The notes below the pieces were generated by a model. That model ran no database searches and was not told where the DNA came from. It worked only from the letters and a program-made list of their open reading frames with translations. The translations under genes and the position numbers were made by a program. Source: Hymenobacter taeanensis (lineage in GTDB: Bacteria > Bacteroidota > Bacteroidia > Cytophagales > Hymenobacteraceae). From it: DNA of 64,000 nt. Shown in pieces: positions 17,454 to 26,568 of this stretch (its first letter is position 1; each line of letters begins with the position of its first letter). The stretch spans positions 2,511,001 through 2,575,000 of the forward strand of contig NZ_CP053538.1 in the NCBI RefSeq assembly GCF_013137895.1. Direction: 5' to 3'.

Positions 17454-17482
17454 AAAAGCCCCGACTTACGCCGGGGCTTTTT
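17454..17482 (-). terminator. Rho-independent terminator after sucD
   Basis: AAAAGCCCCG and CGGGGCTTTTT form a short, very GC-rich stem with flanking A and T runs, 22 bases past the sucD stop. It may also end transcription from the other side. Confidence 0.85.
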
Positions 17483-17503
17483 ATATATCTACTGGCCTAG
17501 CAA

Positions 17504-18385
<882 letters not shown>

Positions 18386-18454
18386 AGAAAAAGAGTTAGA
18401 GGAAGATGCGGGTTGAGGGTGGGGAATGCCCGCCAGCCGTAGGCTAGCGGTGTG

Positions 18455-18462
18455 CAAAAGTA
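18455..18462 (-). promoter_or_regulatory. -7 promoter box TACTTTTG of sucD
   Basis: Exact TAnnTTTG match on the minus strand, about 70 bases before the sucD start and 33 bases from the REP-type hairpin at 18495. Confidence 0.55.
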
Positions 18463-18494
18463 GCCTTTTTTGGGGCGGAGGCAAGCCAAGCGCC

Positions 18495-18571
18495 GTCATT
18501 CCGAACGAAGTACATAATCTGAGGAAACCAGTAGAAGACAAATCCAGATTCCTCACTTCGTTCGGAATGAC
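18495..18571. repeat. REP-type hairpin element (GTCATTCCGAACGAAG family)
   Basis: Inverted 16-base arms at 18495-18510 and 18556-18571 (GTCATTCCGAACGAAG and its complement), with further imperfect pairing of AATCTGAGGA and TCCTCA inside. It sits exactly between the divergent promoters of sucD and cysK. Confidence 0.85.
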
Positions 18572-18597
18572 CACTCAAGGCTCCCAACCGAAATGCG

Positions 18598-18605
18598 TAC
18601 CTTTG
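18598..18605 (+). promoter_or_regulatory. -7 promoter box TACCTTTG of cysK
   Basis: Exact TAnnTTTG match 33 bases before the ATG at 18639, which supports that start. Confidence 0.6.
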
Positions 18606-18638
18606 TGGTCCTCTCTCACAAACCGCATACCCACCCCC

Positions 18639-19616
18639 ATGTACTTGAATAACATCGTTGAGGCCATCGGCAATACGCCGTTGGTGAAGCTCAACAAGCT
18701 GGCCGAAGGCATAAAAGGCACCGTATTGGTGAAAGTTGAGTACTTCAACCCCGGTAACTCGGTGAAAGACCGGATGGCGTTGAAGATGATTGAGGATGCA
18801 GAGAAAGCCGGCCTGATTCAGCCCGGCGGCACCATCATTGAGGGTACCTCCGGCAATACCGGCATGGGCCTGGCGCTGGCCGCCATTGCGAAGGGCTACA
18901 AGTGCATCTTCACAATGAGCGATAAGCAAAGCAAAGAGAAGCAGGATATTCTGCGGGCCGTAGGGGCTGAGGTAATTGTGTGCCCCACCAACGTGGCCCC
19001 CGACGACCCGCGCAGCTACTACTCAGTAGCGCGCAAGCTAAACGCCGAAATTCCGAACTCGCTGTACCCAAACCAGTACGACAACATGTCGAACACGGCG
19101 GCGCACTACGAAACCACCGGCCCTGAGCTGTGGGAGCAGACGGAAGGTAAAATCACGCACTTTGCAGCGGGTGTAGGCACGGGCGGCACCATTTGCGGCA
19201 CGGCCAAGTACCTGAAAGAGCAAAACCCCAACCTCGTGACGGTGGGCCTTGATACCTATGGCTCCGTGTTCAAGAAGTATAAGGAGACCGGTATTTTCGA
19301 CGAAAACGAAATCTACCCCTATAAAACCGAAGGAATTGGCGAAGACATTCTGCCTAAGAATGTTAACTTTGACCTGATTGATCTTTTCATTAAAGTGTCC
19401 GATAAGGATGCTGCCGTCATGACGCGGCGGTTGGCCAAAGAGGAGGGCTTATTCGTAGGCTGGTCTTGCGGGTCGGCAGTATTTGGGGCCTTGGAGTATG
19501 CTAAGGAGCATCTGAAGCAAGACGATACGATGGTCATTATTTTGCCTGACCATGGCACTCGCTACTTAGGCAAAATTTATAACGACGACTGGATGCGTGA
19601 ACAAGGCTGGCTGTAA
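18639..19616 (+). CDS. cysK: PLP-dependent cysteine synthase family protein
   Basis: The enzyme would make cysteine from O-acetylserine and sulfide. The 325-aa protein starts MYLNNIVEAIGNTPLVKLN, has the PLP lysine in NPGNSVKDRMA (near residue 44), the phosphate-binding GTSGNTGMGLA, and the glycine loop GVGTGGTICG near 180. The C-terminal half carries a YPYKTEGIGEDILPKN segment more typical of cystathionine beta-synthase-type members. No CBS domain follows, so the cystathionine beta-synthase alternative remains open. The upstream open frame is a translated repeat, not protein. Confidence 0.93.
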   Translation: MYLNNIVEAIGNTPLVKLNKLAEGIKGTVLVKVEYFNPGNSVKDRMALKMIEDAEKAGLIQPGGTIIEGTSGNTGMGLALAAIAKGYKCIFTMSDKQSKEKQDILRAVGAEVIVCPTNVAPDDPRSYYSVARKLNAEIPNSLYPNQYDNMSNTAAHYETTGPELWEQTEGKITHFAAGVGTGGTICGTAKYLKEQNPNLVTVGLDTYGSVFKKYKETGIFDENEIYPYKTEGIGEDILPKNVNFDLIDLFIKVSDKDAAVMTRRLAKEEGLFVGWSCGSAVFGALEYAKEHLKQDDTMVIILPDHGTRYLGKIYNDDWMREQGWL

Positions 19617-19652
19617 GCCAGTTATCCTTGCGCCTCTTAAACTCCGAAAGCT

Positions 19653-20072
19653 ATGGCTCGCAAACTGCGTAACGTTGTACTGGTAGACGACAATGAAACT
19701 ACCAGCTTCTTAAATAACCGCTTGTTGAGCCGGCTCAACGTAGCCGACCAGGTGCACACCTTCTCTAAGGCAGATCAGGCCTTTCAGTTTCTGTGGGGCG
19801 ACAACCCCACTGATAACCCCTCGAAGGACGTGCCCGAGCTGGTGTTCGTGGATCTGAAGATGCCCGGCATGGACGGCTTCGAGTTCCTGAAGCTCTACAA
19901 CGAGTTGCCCGCCAGCTCCCGCGAGAAAACCGTGATGGCCGTGCTTACCACCTCCATGCACGCCGCCGACACTGCTCGTGTGGCCCAGTATGAAGGGGTG
20001 GAGTACCTAGCTAAGCCGCTCACAGAAGAGAAAATGCAGAAGCTGCTCGAAAAGCGTTTCGTGAATAACTAG
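19653..20072 (+). CDS. Single-domain response regulator (CheY-like receiver)
   Basis: The 139-aa protein is a receiver domain only: the acidic pair is in VVLVDDNETTS (about residue 10), the phosphoacceptor Asp in LVFVDLKMPGMDG (near 68), a Thr/Ser in AVLTTS, and the conserved Lys in EYLAKPLTEE. No output domain is present, so it works through protein contact, as in phosphorelays. No kinase gene lies nearby. A near-match -7 box TATCCTTG lies just after the cysK stop. Confidence 0.9.
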   Translation: MARKLRNVVLVDDNETTSFLNNRLLSRLNVADQVHTFSKADQAFQFLWGDNPTDNPSKDVPELVFVDLKMPGMDGFEFLKLYNELPASSREKTVMAVLTTSMHAADTARVAQYEGVEYLAKPLTEEKMQKLLEKRFVNN

Positions 20073-20090
20073 AGAAGCAACGCTTCCAAC

Positions 20091-20130
20091 AAAAAAAGCC
20101 CCGCTACCACATCTGGTAGCGGGGCTTTTT
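20091..20130. terminator. Bidirectional terminator between regulator and ade
   Basis: The stem AAAAAGCCCCGCTACCA / TGGTAGCGGGGCTTTTT is perfect, with A and T runs on both sides, and lies between convergent genes. Confidence 0.9.
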
Positions 20131-20163
20131 GCTGGTAGGGTGGCCTACAGTTTCTGGTGTGAC

Positions 20164-21819
20164 TTACACTACCGCCTCCACAAACCGAAACGCTTCGCCA
20201 TCAAACAAGCCTTTGTCGCTGAGCTTGAGGCTGGGGATAACTAGCAAGGCCATGAAAGAGAGCGTCATGAACGGGGCCTGCAGGGGTGAGCCAAGCTGCT
20301 TAGAGAGGGCATCAACGGCAGCGTAGGCCTCTGCCACATGGTAACCCTCGCGGTCAGACATTAAGCCAGCTACGGGCAGGGGGAGCACCAACTCCTCCCC
20401 ATCCGGTGAAACTACGGCTAGGCCACCTTGCGCTGCAATTACCAGGTTCACGGCGCGGGCCAGGCTCTCGTCGTCGCAGCCCACGGCCGTGATGTTATGA
20501 GAGTCGTGCCCGACGCTGCTGGCCAGGGCCCCTCGCTTCAGGCCAAAGCCCTGAATGAATGCTACGGCCGGGGCCGCCGGCTGATAGCGGTTTACTACTG
20601 TGAGTTTCAAGACATCCTGCTCCAAGTCAGGTAGCACCAGGCCACCCTCTACGTGGGCCGGTACATCGTGGCGGGCCGTGATAAGCTGCCCATCAAAGCA
20701 CTCAATAACGCGCACCGTGGCTGCTGCCTGAGGAGCTGCCACCTGAAAATCGGTGGGCTGCACGGGAGTGGTGTGGAAGTTATTCACTGCTGCTACGGGC
20801 ACGGCCGGAATCAGCGTTTGGCCTTTCTCCGCTACCAGCTCACCATTCAGGTAGGTTTGCTGCACATTGAAATCGGTGAGATTGTCCACCACAATAAAGT
20901 CGGCGGGGTCGCCCTCACGCAAGAGGCCTACGGGCAGGTTGTAATGCTCTACGGGGTTGCGGCAGGCCACGCGCAGCACCTTCAGCACATCTTGGCCACG
21001 CGAAACGGCCCGCTGCACTAGCTGGTTAATGTGGCCTAGCACCAGCGTATCGGGGTGCTTATCATCGGAGCAGAACATCATGTGCTCGTAGTGCTCCGGC
21101 AGCAGATCAATCAGGGCCTCAAAGTTGCGGGCAGCAGAGCCCTCACGCACCAGAATTTTCATGCCCACGGCCAGCTTATCCTGAGCTTCCTCGGCCGTAA
21201 AGCACTCGTGGTCGGTGCTGATGCCGGCGGCCGCGTACTGGCGGGCATTCTCGCCGCGTAGGCCAGGGGCGTGACCATCTACGGGGCGGCCGTACTGCTG
21301 AGCCAGCCGTATTTTTTCCATCACCACCTCATCGCGATGCAGCACGCCAGGCCAGTTCATCATTTCGGCCAGGTAGCCGATTTCGGGGTGCTCCTTGAAA
21401 AGCGTTTCAATATCGGCGGCGGTTATTTCGGCGCCGGCAGTTTCAAAGGGTGTGGCGGGTACGCAGGAAGGCGCCCCAAAGCAGAACTTAAACGGTACCT
21501 GCCGACCATTTTCCAGCATGTACTTCACACCGGCCACGCCCAACACATTGCCAATTTCGTGGGGGTCAGAAACCGTGGCCACGGTGCCGTGCACCACCGC
21601 TAAGCGCGCAAATTCTGAGGGCACCAGTAAAGAGCTTTCTACGTGAACGTGGGCATCAACAAAGCCCGGCAGCGCATACGGTAGCTCTGGGGTGGGGCTG
21701 GCTGCATCTAAGGGGGTTATGCGCTGAATACGCCCACCGGCTACGTGGAGGGTGGCGGGGGTTATCGTATTGGTAAACAGATTGATAACATTTGCCTGGA
21801 GTTGAAAATCGGCGGACAT
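20164..21819 (-). CDS. ade: Adenine deaminase
   Basis: This enzyme deaminates adenine to hypoxanthine in purine salvage. The protein (551 aa from the ATG at 21819; a longer reading from 21858 adds 13 residues) has the amidohydrolase motifs LPGFVDAHVHVESSLL near residue 50, TVSDPHEIGNVLG, GHAPGL, STDHECFTAEEAQ and MFCSDDKHPDTL, all metal ligands in order. A C-terminal adenine-deaminase domain follows (SSVGHDSHNITAVGCDDESL). The -7-like TACCTTCG is one mismatch from consensus. The region is divergent from the small lipoprotein gene. Confidence 0.96.
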   Translation of the reverse strand: MSADFQLQANVINLFTNTITPATLHVAGGRIQRITPLDAASPTPELPYALPGFVDAHVHVESSLLVPSEFARLAVVHGTVATVSDPHEIGNVLGVAGVKYMLENGRQVPFKFCFGAPSCVPATPFETAGAEITAADIETLFKEHPEIGYLAEMMNWPGVLHRDEVVMEKIRLAQQYGRPVDGHAPGLRGENARQYAAAGISTDHECFTAEEAQDKLAVGMKILVREGSAARNFEALIDLLPEHYEHMMFCSDDKHPDTLVLGHINQLVQRAVSRGQDVLKVLRVACRNPVEHYNLPVGLLREGDPADFIVVDNLTDFNVQQTYLNGELVAEKGQTLIPAVPVAAVNNFHTTPVQPTDFQVAAPQAAATVRVIECFDGQLITARHDVPAHVEGGLVLPDLEQDVLKLTVVNRYQPAAPAVAFIQGFGLKRGALASSVGHDSHNITAVGCDDESLARAVNLVIAAQGGLAVVSPDGEELVLPLPVAGLMSDREGYHVAEAYAAVDALSKQLGSPLQAPFMTLSFMALLVIPSLKLSDKGLFDGEAFRFVEAVV

Positions 21820-21880
21820 AGGGCAGGAGAAAGGCGAAGGTAAAGTTGAGTTAGGCAAGTGGCTAACGGGTAAAGAACCG

Positions 21881-21888
21881 TATATTTG
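21881..21888 (+). promoter_or_regulatory. -7 promoter box TATATTTG of the small lipoprotein
   Basis: Exact TAnnTTTG match 15 bases before the GTG start at 21904. It supports a real transcript for this short gene. Confidence 0.55.
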
Positions 21889-21903
21889 CCGAAAATCTGC
21901 GCT

Positions 21904-22062
21904 GTGAGAAAGATTGTGACTTTGCTATTAGCTGCCTTAATTGGAGGCACTGGCCTAGCTTCCACGGGCTGTGCCAGCCGCACGCCCCAGCAGAAGAAAA
22001 CGTCGTCGCTCAAGCGTAAAGCTAAGCTAGGCAAGATGCCTTGCCCTTGTGAAAGCCACTAA
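21904..22062 (+). CDS. Small lipoprotein, 52 aa
   Basis: This gene is short and uses a GTG start, so length-limited ORF calls would miss it. It reads VRKIVTLLLAALIGGTGLAS then TGCASRTPQQKKTSSLKRKA and ends KLGKMPCPCESH. The N-terminus is a compact lipoprotein signal with a lipobox ending in Cys23. The mature part of about 30 residues is basic and ends in a CPC pair that could bind metal or form a disulfide. It is preceded by an exact -7 box and lies divergent to ade, ahead of the 226-aa gene. Function unknown. Confidence 0.7.
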   Translation: MRKIVTLLLAALIGGTGLASTGCASRTPQQKKTSSLKRKAKLGKMPCPCESH

Positions 22063-22122
22063 TGCCCTGCCAAAAGCAGCAGGGCGCTTTGCCATCCGAA
22101 ACTTCATCTATCCATCAAGCAC

Positions 22123-22803
22123 GTGAAAAAAACTTTGCTGTTTAGCTTGTTGATGGTAGTAGGGTTTGGGACAATAGCTCCCATGGCAGTTGCACAAACA
22201 AAGCCGGCCGCTTTTCCGGCCCCGGGTACCTACAATCAACTAACACCCGACCCCACCCAGGTACGCCAGGCTGGAGGGAAGGTCGGCGCTTTTCAGGATC
22301 TGGAGGGCCACTGGCACGCGGTGCAAATCGGCGACTATACTGCCTACAAAGTATACATGAATACCGGCGGCAACACCTACCAAGCGTTTTTGCCGCGCGA
22401 GATAAAGGCCTTCGTGAAATACCCCGGCGATACGCTCCTGTCGCTAACTGGCCTAGCCAGCCACTCCAAGCTCAGCGGTGGGGTGTTTGGCCTGCAGCAG
22501 TTCCGCGGGGCGGGGGTGCAGTTAGTTGACTACCGTTACACGCGGCGCAGCTTACTGGAGCGCTTGGTGGGGGCGCCTGCTCTGGCTATTCGCCAAGAAG
22601 CTGGCCCTTGGCAGGAAGTGCCCCGCTCAAAAAGCGCATTTCAGCAGCTATTTCTCGTGCTGCTAGCTGATGATGCAGCTGCAGTGGCGGAACTGAAAAC
22701 CGGTCGGCCGCGTCCGGGGCAAGATGCCGTTCGTTTACTTACGCACTACGCCGACTTCCGCGTGACCCAGCAGTTGCGGCTTGCCGGAACAGTACGCCCT
22801 TAA
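22123..22803 (+). CDS. Secreted protein of unknown function, 226 aa
   Basis: The GTG start at 22123 gives a signal peptide (MKKTLLFSLLMVVGFGTIAP...MAVAQ), then a strand-rich protein with YNQLTPDPTQVRQAGGKVGAF, WHAVQIGDYTAYKVY and repeats of Phe/Tyr/Gly. No family motif is recognised. Similar exported proteins in Bacteroidota often have periplasmic or surface roles, but nothing specific can be read here. The next gene starts 15 bases after its stop, so they are probably co-transcribed. Confidence 0.68.
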   Translation: MKKTLLFSLLMVVGFGTIAPMAVAQTKPAAFPAPGTYNQLTPDPTQVRQAGGKVGAFQDLEGHWHAVQIGDYTAYKVYMNTGGNTYQAFLPREIKAFVKYPGDTLLSLTGLASHSKLSGGVFGLQQFRGAGVQLVDYRYTRRSLLERLVGAPALAIRQEAGPWQEVPRSKSAFQQLFLVLLADDAAAVAELKTGRPRPGQDAVRLLTHYADFRVTQQLRLAGTVRP

Positions 22804-22817
22804 CTCCCAATTTGCCT

Positions 22818-23213
22818 ATGCCTCCAGAATCACCCCTTGCCTCTCTCCGTGCCGCCGCCGAAGGTGTGCGCCAGCAGCTTCAGGTAAATGCCTTTGATGC
22901 CGCAGCCGTGCAACGGCTCTCCGACTTTATTGAGCAGCAGCGGCCCAGCATTAAAGACTCAGAGAAACAGGGGGTAGTTACGGCGCTGGGGTGCTTCCTG
23001 GGCCAGTGCCTGGTAGATACCTACAGCGGCACCTGGGCCCAGGGCCCCGATAAGACCACCGGCGTGGGTATCAACCGCGCCTATTTTTTTAACCCATTTT
23101 TCCGCGTGAGCGAGCAACTGGCTAAGGGTGAAGCCGAGTCAGTTGTGAAGTTCTTCGCGGGCATTCCTGAGCGGCTAGCCATTAAGCCCGTGCGCAAAAA
23201 CTGGATTTCGTGA
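22818..23213 (+). CDS. Unknown cytosolic protein, 131 aa
   Basis: The ATG at 22818 is preferred over a TTG two codons earlier. The protein is helical with a central GVVTALGCFLGQCLVDTYSG and a C-terminal FFAGIPERLAIKPVRKNW, with no signal peptide. I do not recognise the family. It is 15 bases after the 226-aa gene and 35 bases before cmk, so it belongs to a small operon. Its role could be housekeeping rather than accessory, because cmk and ispH follow, but that is speculative. Confidence 0.62.
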   Translation: MPPESPLASLRAAAEGVRQQLQVNAFDAAAVQRLSDFIEQQRPSIKDSEKQGVVTALGCFLGQCLVDTYSGTWAQGPDKTTGVGINRAYFFNPFFRVSEQLAKGEAESVVKFFAGIPERLAIKPVRKNWIS

Positions 23214-23248
23214 GCCCTTTAAGCCTAACCGTACCCAACGACTTTGTC

Positions 23249-23992
23249 ATGCGGAAAATCGTCATTGCCATTGATGGCTACTCTTCCTGCGGCAAAAGCA
23301 CCACGGCCAAGGCTGTGGCCGCTGAGCTGGGCTACGCCTACATTGATACCGGTGCCATGTACCGGGCCGTAACGCTCTATTTGCTGGAGCACAACATCAG
23401 CTTCGACGATTTGCCCCGCATTGAGCAGGCCCTGCACGACATGCACATCTCGTTTAAGCGCAACCGCAAAACCGGCCGCAATGAGCTCTGCCTCGATGGC
23501 GAAATCCGGGAAGATGAGATTCGGCAGATGCGTATTTCCAACTCCGTGAGTGAAGTCTCGGTGATACCAGCCGTGCGCCACGCCCTGGTACGCCAGCAGC
23601 AGCGCATGGGGCGCAAGCGGGGCGTAGTAATGGATGGCCGCGATATTGGAACTACGGTGTTCCCTGATGCCGAGGTGAAGGTGTTTATGACGGCCGATGT
23701 GCTTACGCGCGCTGAGCGCCGGCAGGAAGAACTAGCCCTGAAAGATGAGCATGTACCGGTAGATGAAATTGTGGAAAACCTGCGCAAGCGTGACCACATT
23801 GATTCTACCCGGGCAGAAAGCCCCCTGCGGCGCGCCTCCGATGCCGTACTACTGGATACCACCCACATGATGATCGACGAGCAGGTTGATTTCGTGCTGG
23901 AACGGGTATCTGCGAAGCTATTTACCTTGGCTGTTACTACCGAGGCCGACCACTCCGAACGGAATGGCGGCGAAGCGGTTGTTAAAGACTAG
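23249..23992 (+). CDS. cmk: Cytidylate kinase
   Basis: Cmk phosphorylates CMP and dCMP for nucleotide synthesis. The 247-aa protein starts MRKIVIAIDGYSSCGKSTTA, a P-loop GYSSCGKST, followed by YIDTGAMYRAVTLY, MDGRDIGTTVFPDAEVKVF and the LID-like RAERRQEEL, all cmk hallmarks. The length is slightly longer than usual because of a C-terminal tail. An upstream GTG at 23210 overlaps the stop of the previous gene, but homology supports 23249. It lies in an operon with the upstream unknown genes; ispH follows after its own promoter-like box. Confidence 0.95.
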   Translation: MRKIVIAIDGYSSCGKSTTAKAVAAELGYAYIDTGAMYRAVTLYLLEHNISFDDLPRIEQALHDMHISFKRNRKTGRNELCLDGEIREDEIRQMRISNSVSEVSVIPAVRHALVRQQQRMGRKRGVVMDGRDIGTTVFPDAEVKVFMTADVLTRAERRQEELALKDEHVPVDEIVENLRKRDHIDSTRAESPLRRASDAVLLDTTHMMIDEQVDFVLERVSAKLFTLAVTTEADHSERNGGEAVVKD

Positions 23993-24019
23993 GGCCCGAT
24001 AATTGCACCTGTTCGGCGG

Positions 24020-24027
24020 TTACTTTG
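24020..24027 (+). promoter_or_regulatory. -7-like box TTACTTTG of ispH
   Basis: TTACTTTG lies 12 bases before the ATG at 24040, one base from TAnnTTTG. The same variant occurs before the AraC-type regulator gene at 46884-46891 (minus strand). Confidence 0.4.
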
Positions 24028-24039
24028 TTAACAGAACAC

Positions 24040-24927
24040 ATGAACGTCACTATCGATAAAAATTCTGGTTACTGTTTTGGCGTTGAGTTTGCCATTCAGA
24101 TGGCCGAGGATGAACTGGCCCAGGACGATACCCTGTATTGCCTCGGCGATATTGTGCACAACCGAATGGAGGTGGAGCGTTTGCACGCGCTTGGCCTGCG
24201 CATCATCGACCGAGACCAGCTGGAAGAGCTGCATGATGCTAAGGTTTTGATTCGGGCCCATGGTGAGCCGCCCGAAACGTATGCCTTGGCGTTGCGCAAT
24301 AATATTGAGCTCATTGATGCCTCGTGCCCCGTGGTGCTCAAGCTGCAGAATCGTGTAAAGCACGCCTTTGATGCCACTACCCGCCAGAACGGGCAGGTAG
24401 TAATTTATGGGCAGCCCGGCCACGCTGAGGTTATTGGCCTCACGGGCCAAACCCGCAACCAGGCCCTCATTGTGATGACCGAAGCCGATCTGGATCAGAT
24501 TGACTTCGCCCGTCCGGTTACGCTGTTCAGCCAAACCACCAAAAGCACTGCCGGCTTCTACCACATGAAGCAAGTAATTGAGGAGCGCATTGCTACGGCC
24601 GGTGGTTCCCTGGAGTCGTTTGATGCCAACGATAGTATTTGCCGGCAAGTGAGCAACCGGGAGCCAGCCTTGGCGAAATTTGCCGTGCAGCATGATGTTA
24701 TCATCTTCGTGAGCGGCCGCAAAAGCTCTAATGGTAAGGCGCTGTTTTCGGTGGTGAACAAGACTAACCCGCGCAGCTACTTCGTGGAGAATGAGCAGGA
24801 GCTGCAGGATGAGTGGTTCCAGGGCATGGAATCAGTGGGAATTTGCGGCGCTACCAGCACTCCCATGTGGCTGATGCAGCGCGTGAAAGACCGCATTGAG
24901 GAAGTTACTGAGATGAAACTGGCCTAG
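24040..24927 (+). CDS. ispH: 4-hydroxy-3-methylbut-2-enyl diphosphate reductase
   Basis: IspH is the last enzyme of the MEP isoprenoid pathway, using a [4Fe-4S] cluster to make IPP and DMAPP. The 295-aa protein starts MNVTIDKNSGYCFGVEFAI and has the three cluster cysteines in GYCFGV, DASCPVV and DSICRQV. Further motifs are VLIRAHGEPP, SQTTKS and VGICGATSTP. A TTG at 24025 would add five residues, but the ATG is better. The stop codon TAG is part of a TGGCCTA motif. A hairpin follows. Confidence 0.96.
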   Translation: MNVTIDKNSGYCFGVEFAIQMAEDELAQDDTLYCLGDIVHNRMEVERLHALGLRIIDRDQLEELHDAKVLIRAHGEPPETYALALRNNIELIDASCPVVLKLQNRVKHAFDATTRQNGQVVIYGQPGHAEVIGLTGQTRNQALIVMTEADLDQIDFARPVTLFSQTTKSTAGFYHMKQVIEERIATAGGSLESFDANDSICRQVSNREPALAKFAVQHDVIIFVSGRKSSNGKALFSVVNKTNPRSYFVENEQELQDEWFQGMESVGICGATSTPMWLMQRVKDRIEEVTEMKLA

Positions 24928-24966
24928 CTTAATAGCATCATAGCTTCAGACAGAACACCGGCCCAC

Positions 24967-24995
24967 CGGCCCACTCGGAATTTCCGGGTGGGCCG
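24967..24995 (+). terminator. Hairpin after ispH
   Basis: CGGCCCACTCGG and CCGGGTGGGCCG pair with one mismatch across a short loop about 40 bases past the ispH stop. The T run is weak. Confidence 0.55.
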
Positions 24996-25069
24996 CTGCT
25001 GTTTTGGGCCGGCCGGGGTAACTTGCGGTGCTCGGCCCGCGCCTGTTGCGTAGGCCACTTGCTTCGCTC

Positions 25070-25624
25070 ATGAGTCGTTTGTTCAACTACTTTCTCAACG
25101 GTTTTCTGGTGGTGGCCCCGGTTGGCCTCACCCTGTACATTTTGTTTGCGCTGCTGCGCTGGCTCAACGACCTGTTTGCGGGCCTGAGCTTTGATATACC
25201 TGGCCTAGGCCTGCTGGTAGCCATTGTGCTGATTACCCTGGTAGGCTTTGTGGCGAAGTCCTTCCTAGTGCGGCCCTTCCTGATTATTATGGAGCGGCTA
25301 CTGCACCGCACGCCGCTGGTCAGCATCATCTACTCCAGCCTGAAAGACCTGTTTGATGCGTTTGTGGGCGACAACCAGAAGTTTAACCGGCCCGTGTTGG
25401 TGCGCATGAGTGCCACTGAGCAGACCTTTAAAATGGGTTTCGTGACCCAGGCTACCATGGCCGCCATCCACCGCGACGATCTGCTGGCGGTGTATTTCCC
25501 GCACTCTTATAACTTCTCTGGTGAGCTGGTGCTGGTGCCGCCCACCCACGTTACTTACCTTAACCTGCCCAGCAGCGAGGTAATGAAGTTTATTGTATCG
25601 GGTGGGGTATCGCGCCTGGCCTAG
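25070..25624 (+). CDS. DUF502 family membrane protein
   Basis: DUF502 proteins are small inner-membrane proteins of unknown role. The 184-aa form from the ATG at 25070 (a 14-residue longer reading starts at 25028) has two membrane spans (LNGFLVVAPVGLTLYILFALL and LGLLVAIVLITLVGFVA) and the family signature TPLVSIIYSSLKDLFDAFVG. A cytosolic region with a strand-rich PHSYNFSGELVLVPPTHVT follows. The stop is within a TGGCCTA motif. Confidence 0.88.
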   Translation: MSRLFNYFLNGFLVVAPVGLTLYILFALLRWLNDLFAGLSFDIPGLGLLVAIVLITLVGFVAKSFLVRPFLIIMERLLHRTPLVSIIYSSLKDLFDAFVGDNQKFNRPVLVRMSATEQTFKMGFVTQATMAAIHRDDLLAVYFPHSYNFSGELVLVPPTHVTYLNLPSSEVMKFIVSGGVSRLA

Positions 25625-25754
25625 GTCAGCTACCAGGTACGGGCAGCAACTGAGGTAGCAAGAGTGTGGCCTGGAGCATCAGCAAATAGCTTATTGCTAC
25701 TGAAAGCAATGGCTTTTTTGTGGGCACTTCCGGGGGTATGGCGATGTTGATACG

Positions 25755-26555
25755 TTGTTGAAAACGCACCTGAACTACCGTAAATATGGCGCCGGCCCTA
25801 AGGTTGTATTGGCCTTTCACGGGTACGGGCAGAGTGAAGGACACTGGCGGGGCCTGATTCAGTTGCTGGGCCCTGAGGTCACGGTGTATGCCTTTGATTT
25901 ATTTTACCACGGCGGCAGTCGTTTGGCTAAGCAGGATGCTCCTCTCACCAAAGCACGGCTCGCCGAGTTGTTGCAGGCGTTCCTTGCGGAGCAAAATATT
26001 GAACGCTTCAGCCTGCTGGCGTTTAGTATGGGCGCCAAGTTTGCCCTGACCGCCGCCGAGTATTTCCCGGGGCGCGTGCAAGGTCTGTGGCTGATTGCCC
26101 CCGATGGTATTGGCTCACAACTGTGGTATACCCTTGCCACGCGGCCCCCCTGGATGCGGGGGCTGCTGGGCCGCGCAGTATTGCGGCCCCAACGACTGCT
26201 GCGATTCTTGCACACGCTACGGCAGCGTCGCCTCCTCGACCCTAGCCTCGTGCATTTTGCGCAGTGGCAGCTTGACAGCAGAGAAAAGCGGCTGCGCATA
26301 TACCGCAGTTGGACGGCTTTCCGCAGCCTTACCTTTGACCTGAAGCGGCTAGCCCGCGTGCTGAATCAGCATTCCGTGCCAGTTACGTTCTTCCTGGGCC
26401 GCCACGACCGGGTAATTCCGGCCGCGGGTATTCAGCAGTTTGCCGCTACGTTGTCAAGCGCAACTACCACTCTACTGGATACTGGGCATGCGGGCCTTAT
26501 TTATGACGTAACAGCCTATGTGCGTCAGCACCCGCTGCTCAGGGCTAAGCTGTAG
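25755..26555 (+). CDS. Alpha/beta hydrolase, non-ATG start
   Basis: The protein (about 266 aa) has an oxyanion-hole motif VLAFHGYGQSEGHW near residue 20, a nucleophile elbow LLAFSMGAKFA near 90 in which the usual first Gly is Ala (A-F-S-M-G), an acid in FFLGRHDRVIPA and a His in LLDTGHAGL. This is a serine hydrolase of unknown substrate. No in-frame ATG is found upstream, so it must start with TTG at 25755 or 25758, unusual for the neighbourhood. It is likely separate from the DUF502 gene, given a 130-base gap with a weak hairpin. Confidence 0.85.
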   Translation: MLKTHLNYRKYGAGPKVVLAFHGYGQSEGHWRGLIQLLGPEVTVYAFDLFYHGGSRLAKQDAPLTKARLAELLQAFLAEQNIERFSLLAFSMGAKFALTAAEYFPGRVQGLWLIAPDGIGSQLWYTLATRPPWMRGLLGRAVLRPQRLLRFLHTLRQRRLLDPSLVHFAQWQLDSREKRLRIYRSWTAFRSLTFDLKRLARVLNQHSVPVTFFLGRHDRVIPAAGIQQFAATLSSATTTLLDTGHAGLIYDVTAYVRQHPLLRAKL

Positions 26556-26568
26556 GGCTTGAGGAGTA

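Noticed and set aside
18426..18638. N-terminal extension of cysK
   Set aside because: It translates the REP hairpin ([15 protein letters not shown]) and spans the -7 box; the family start at 18639 is sound.
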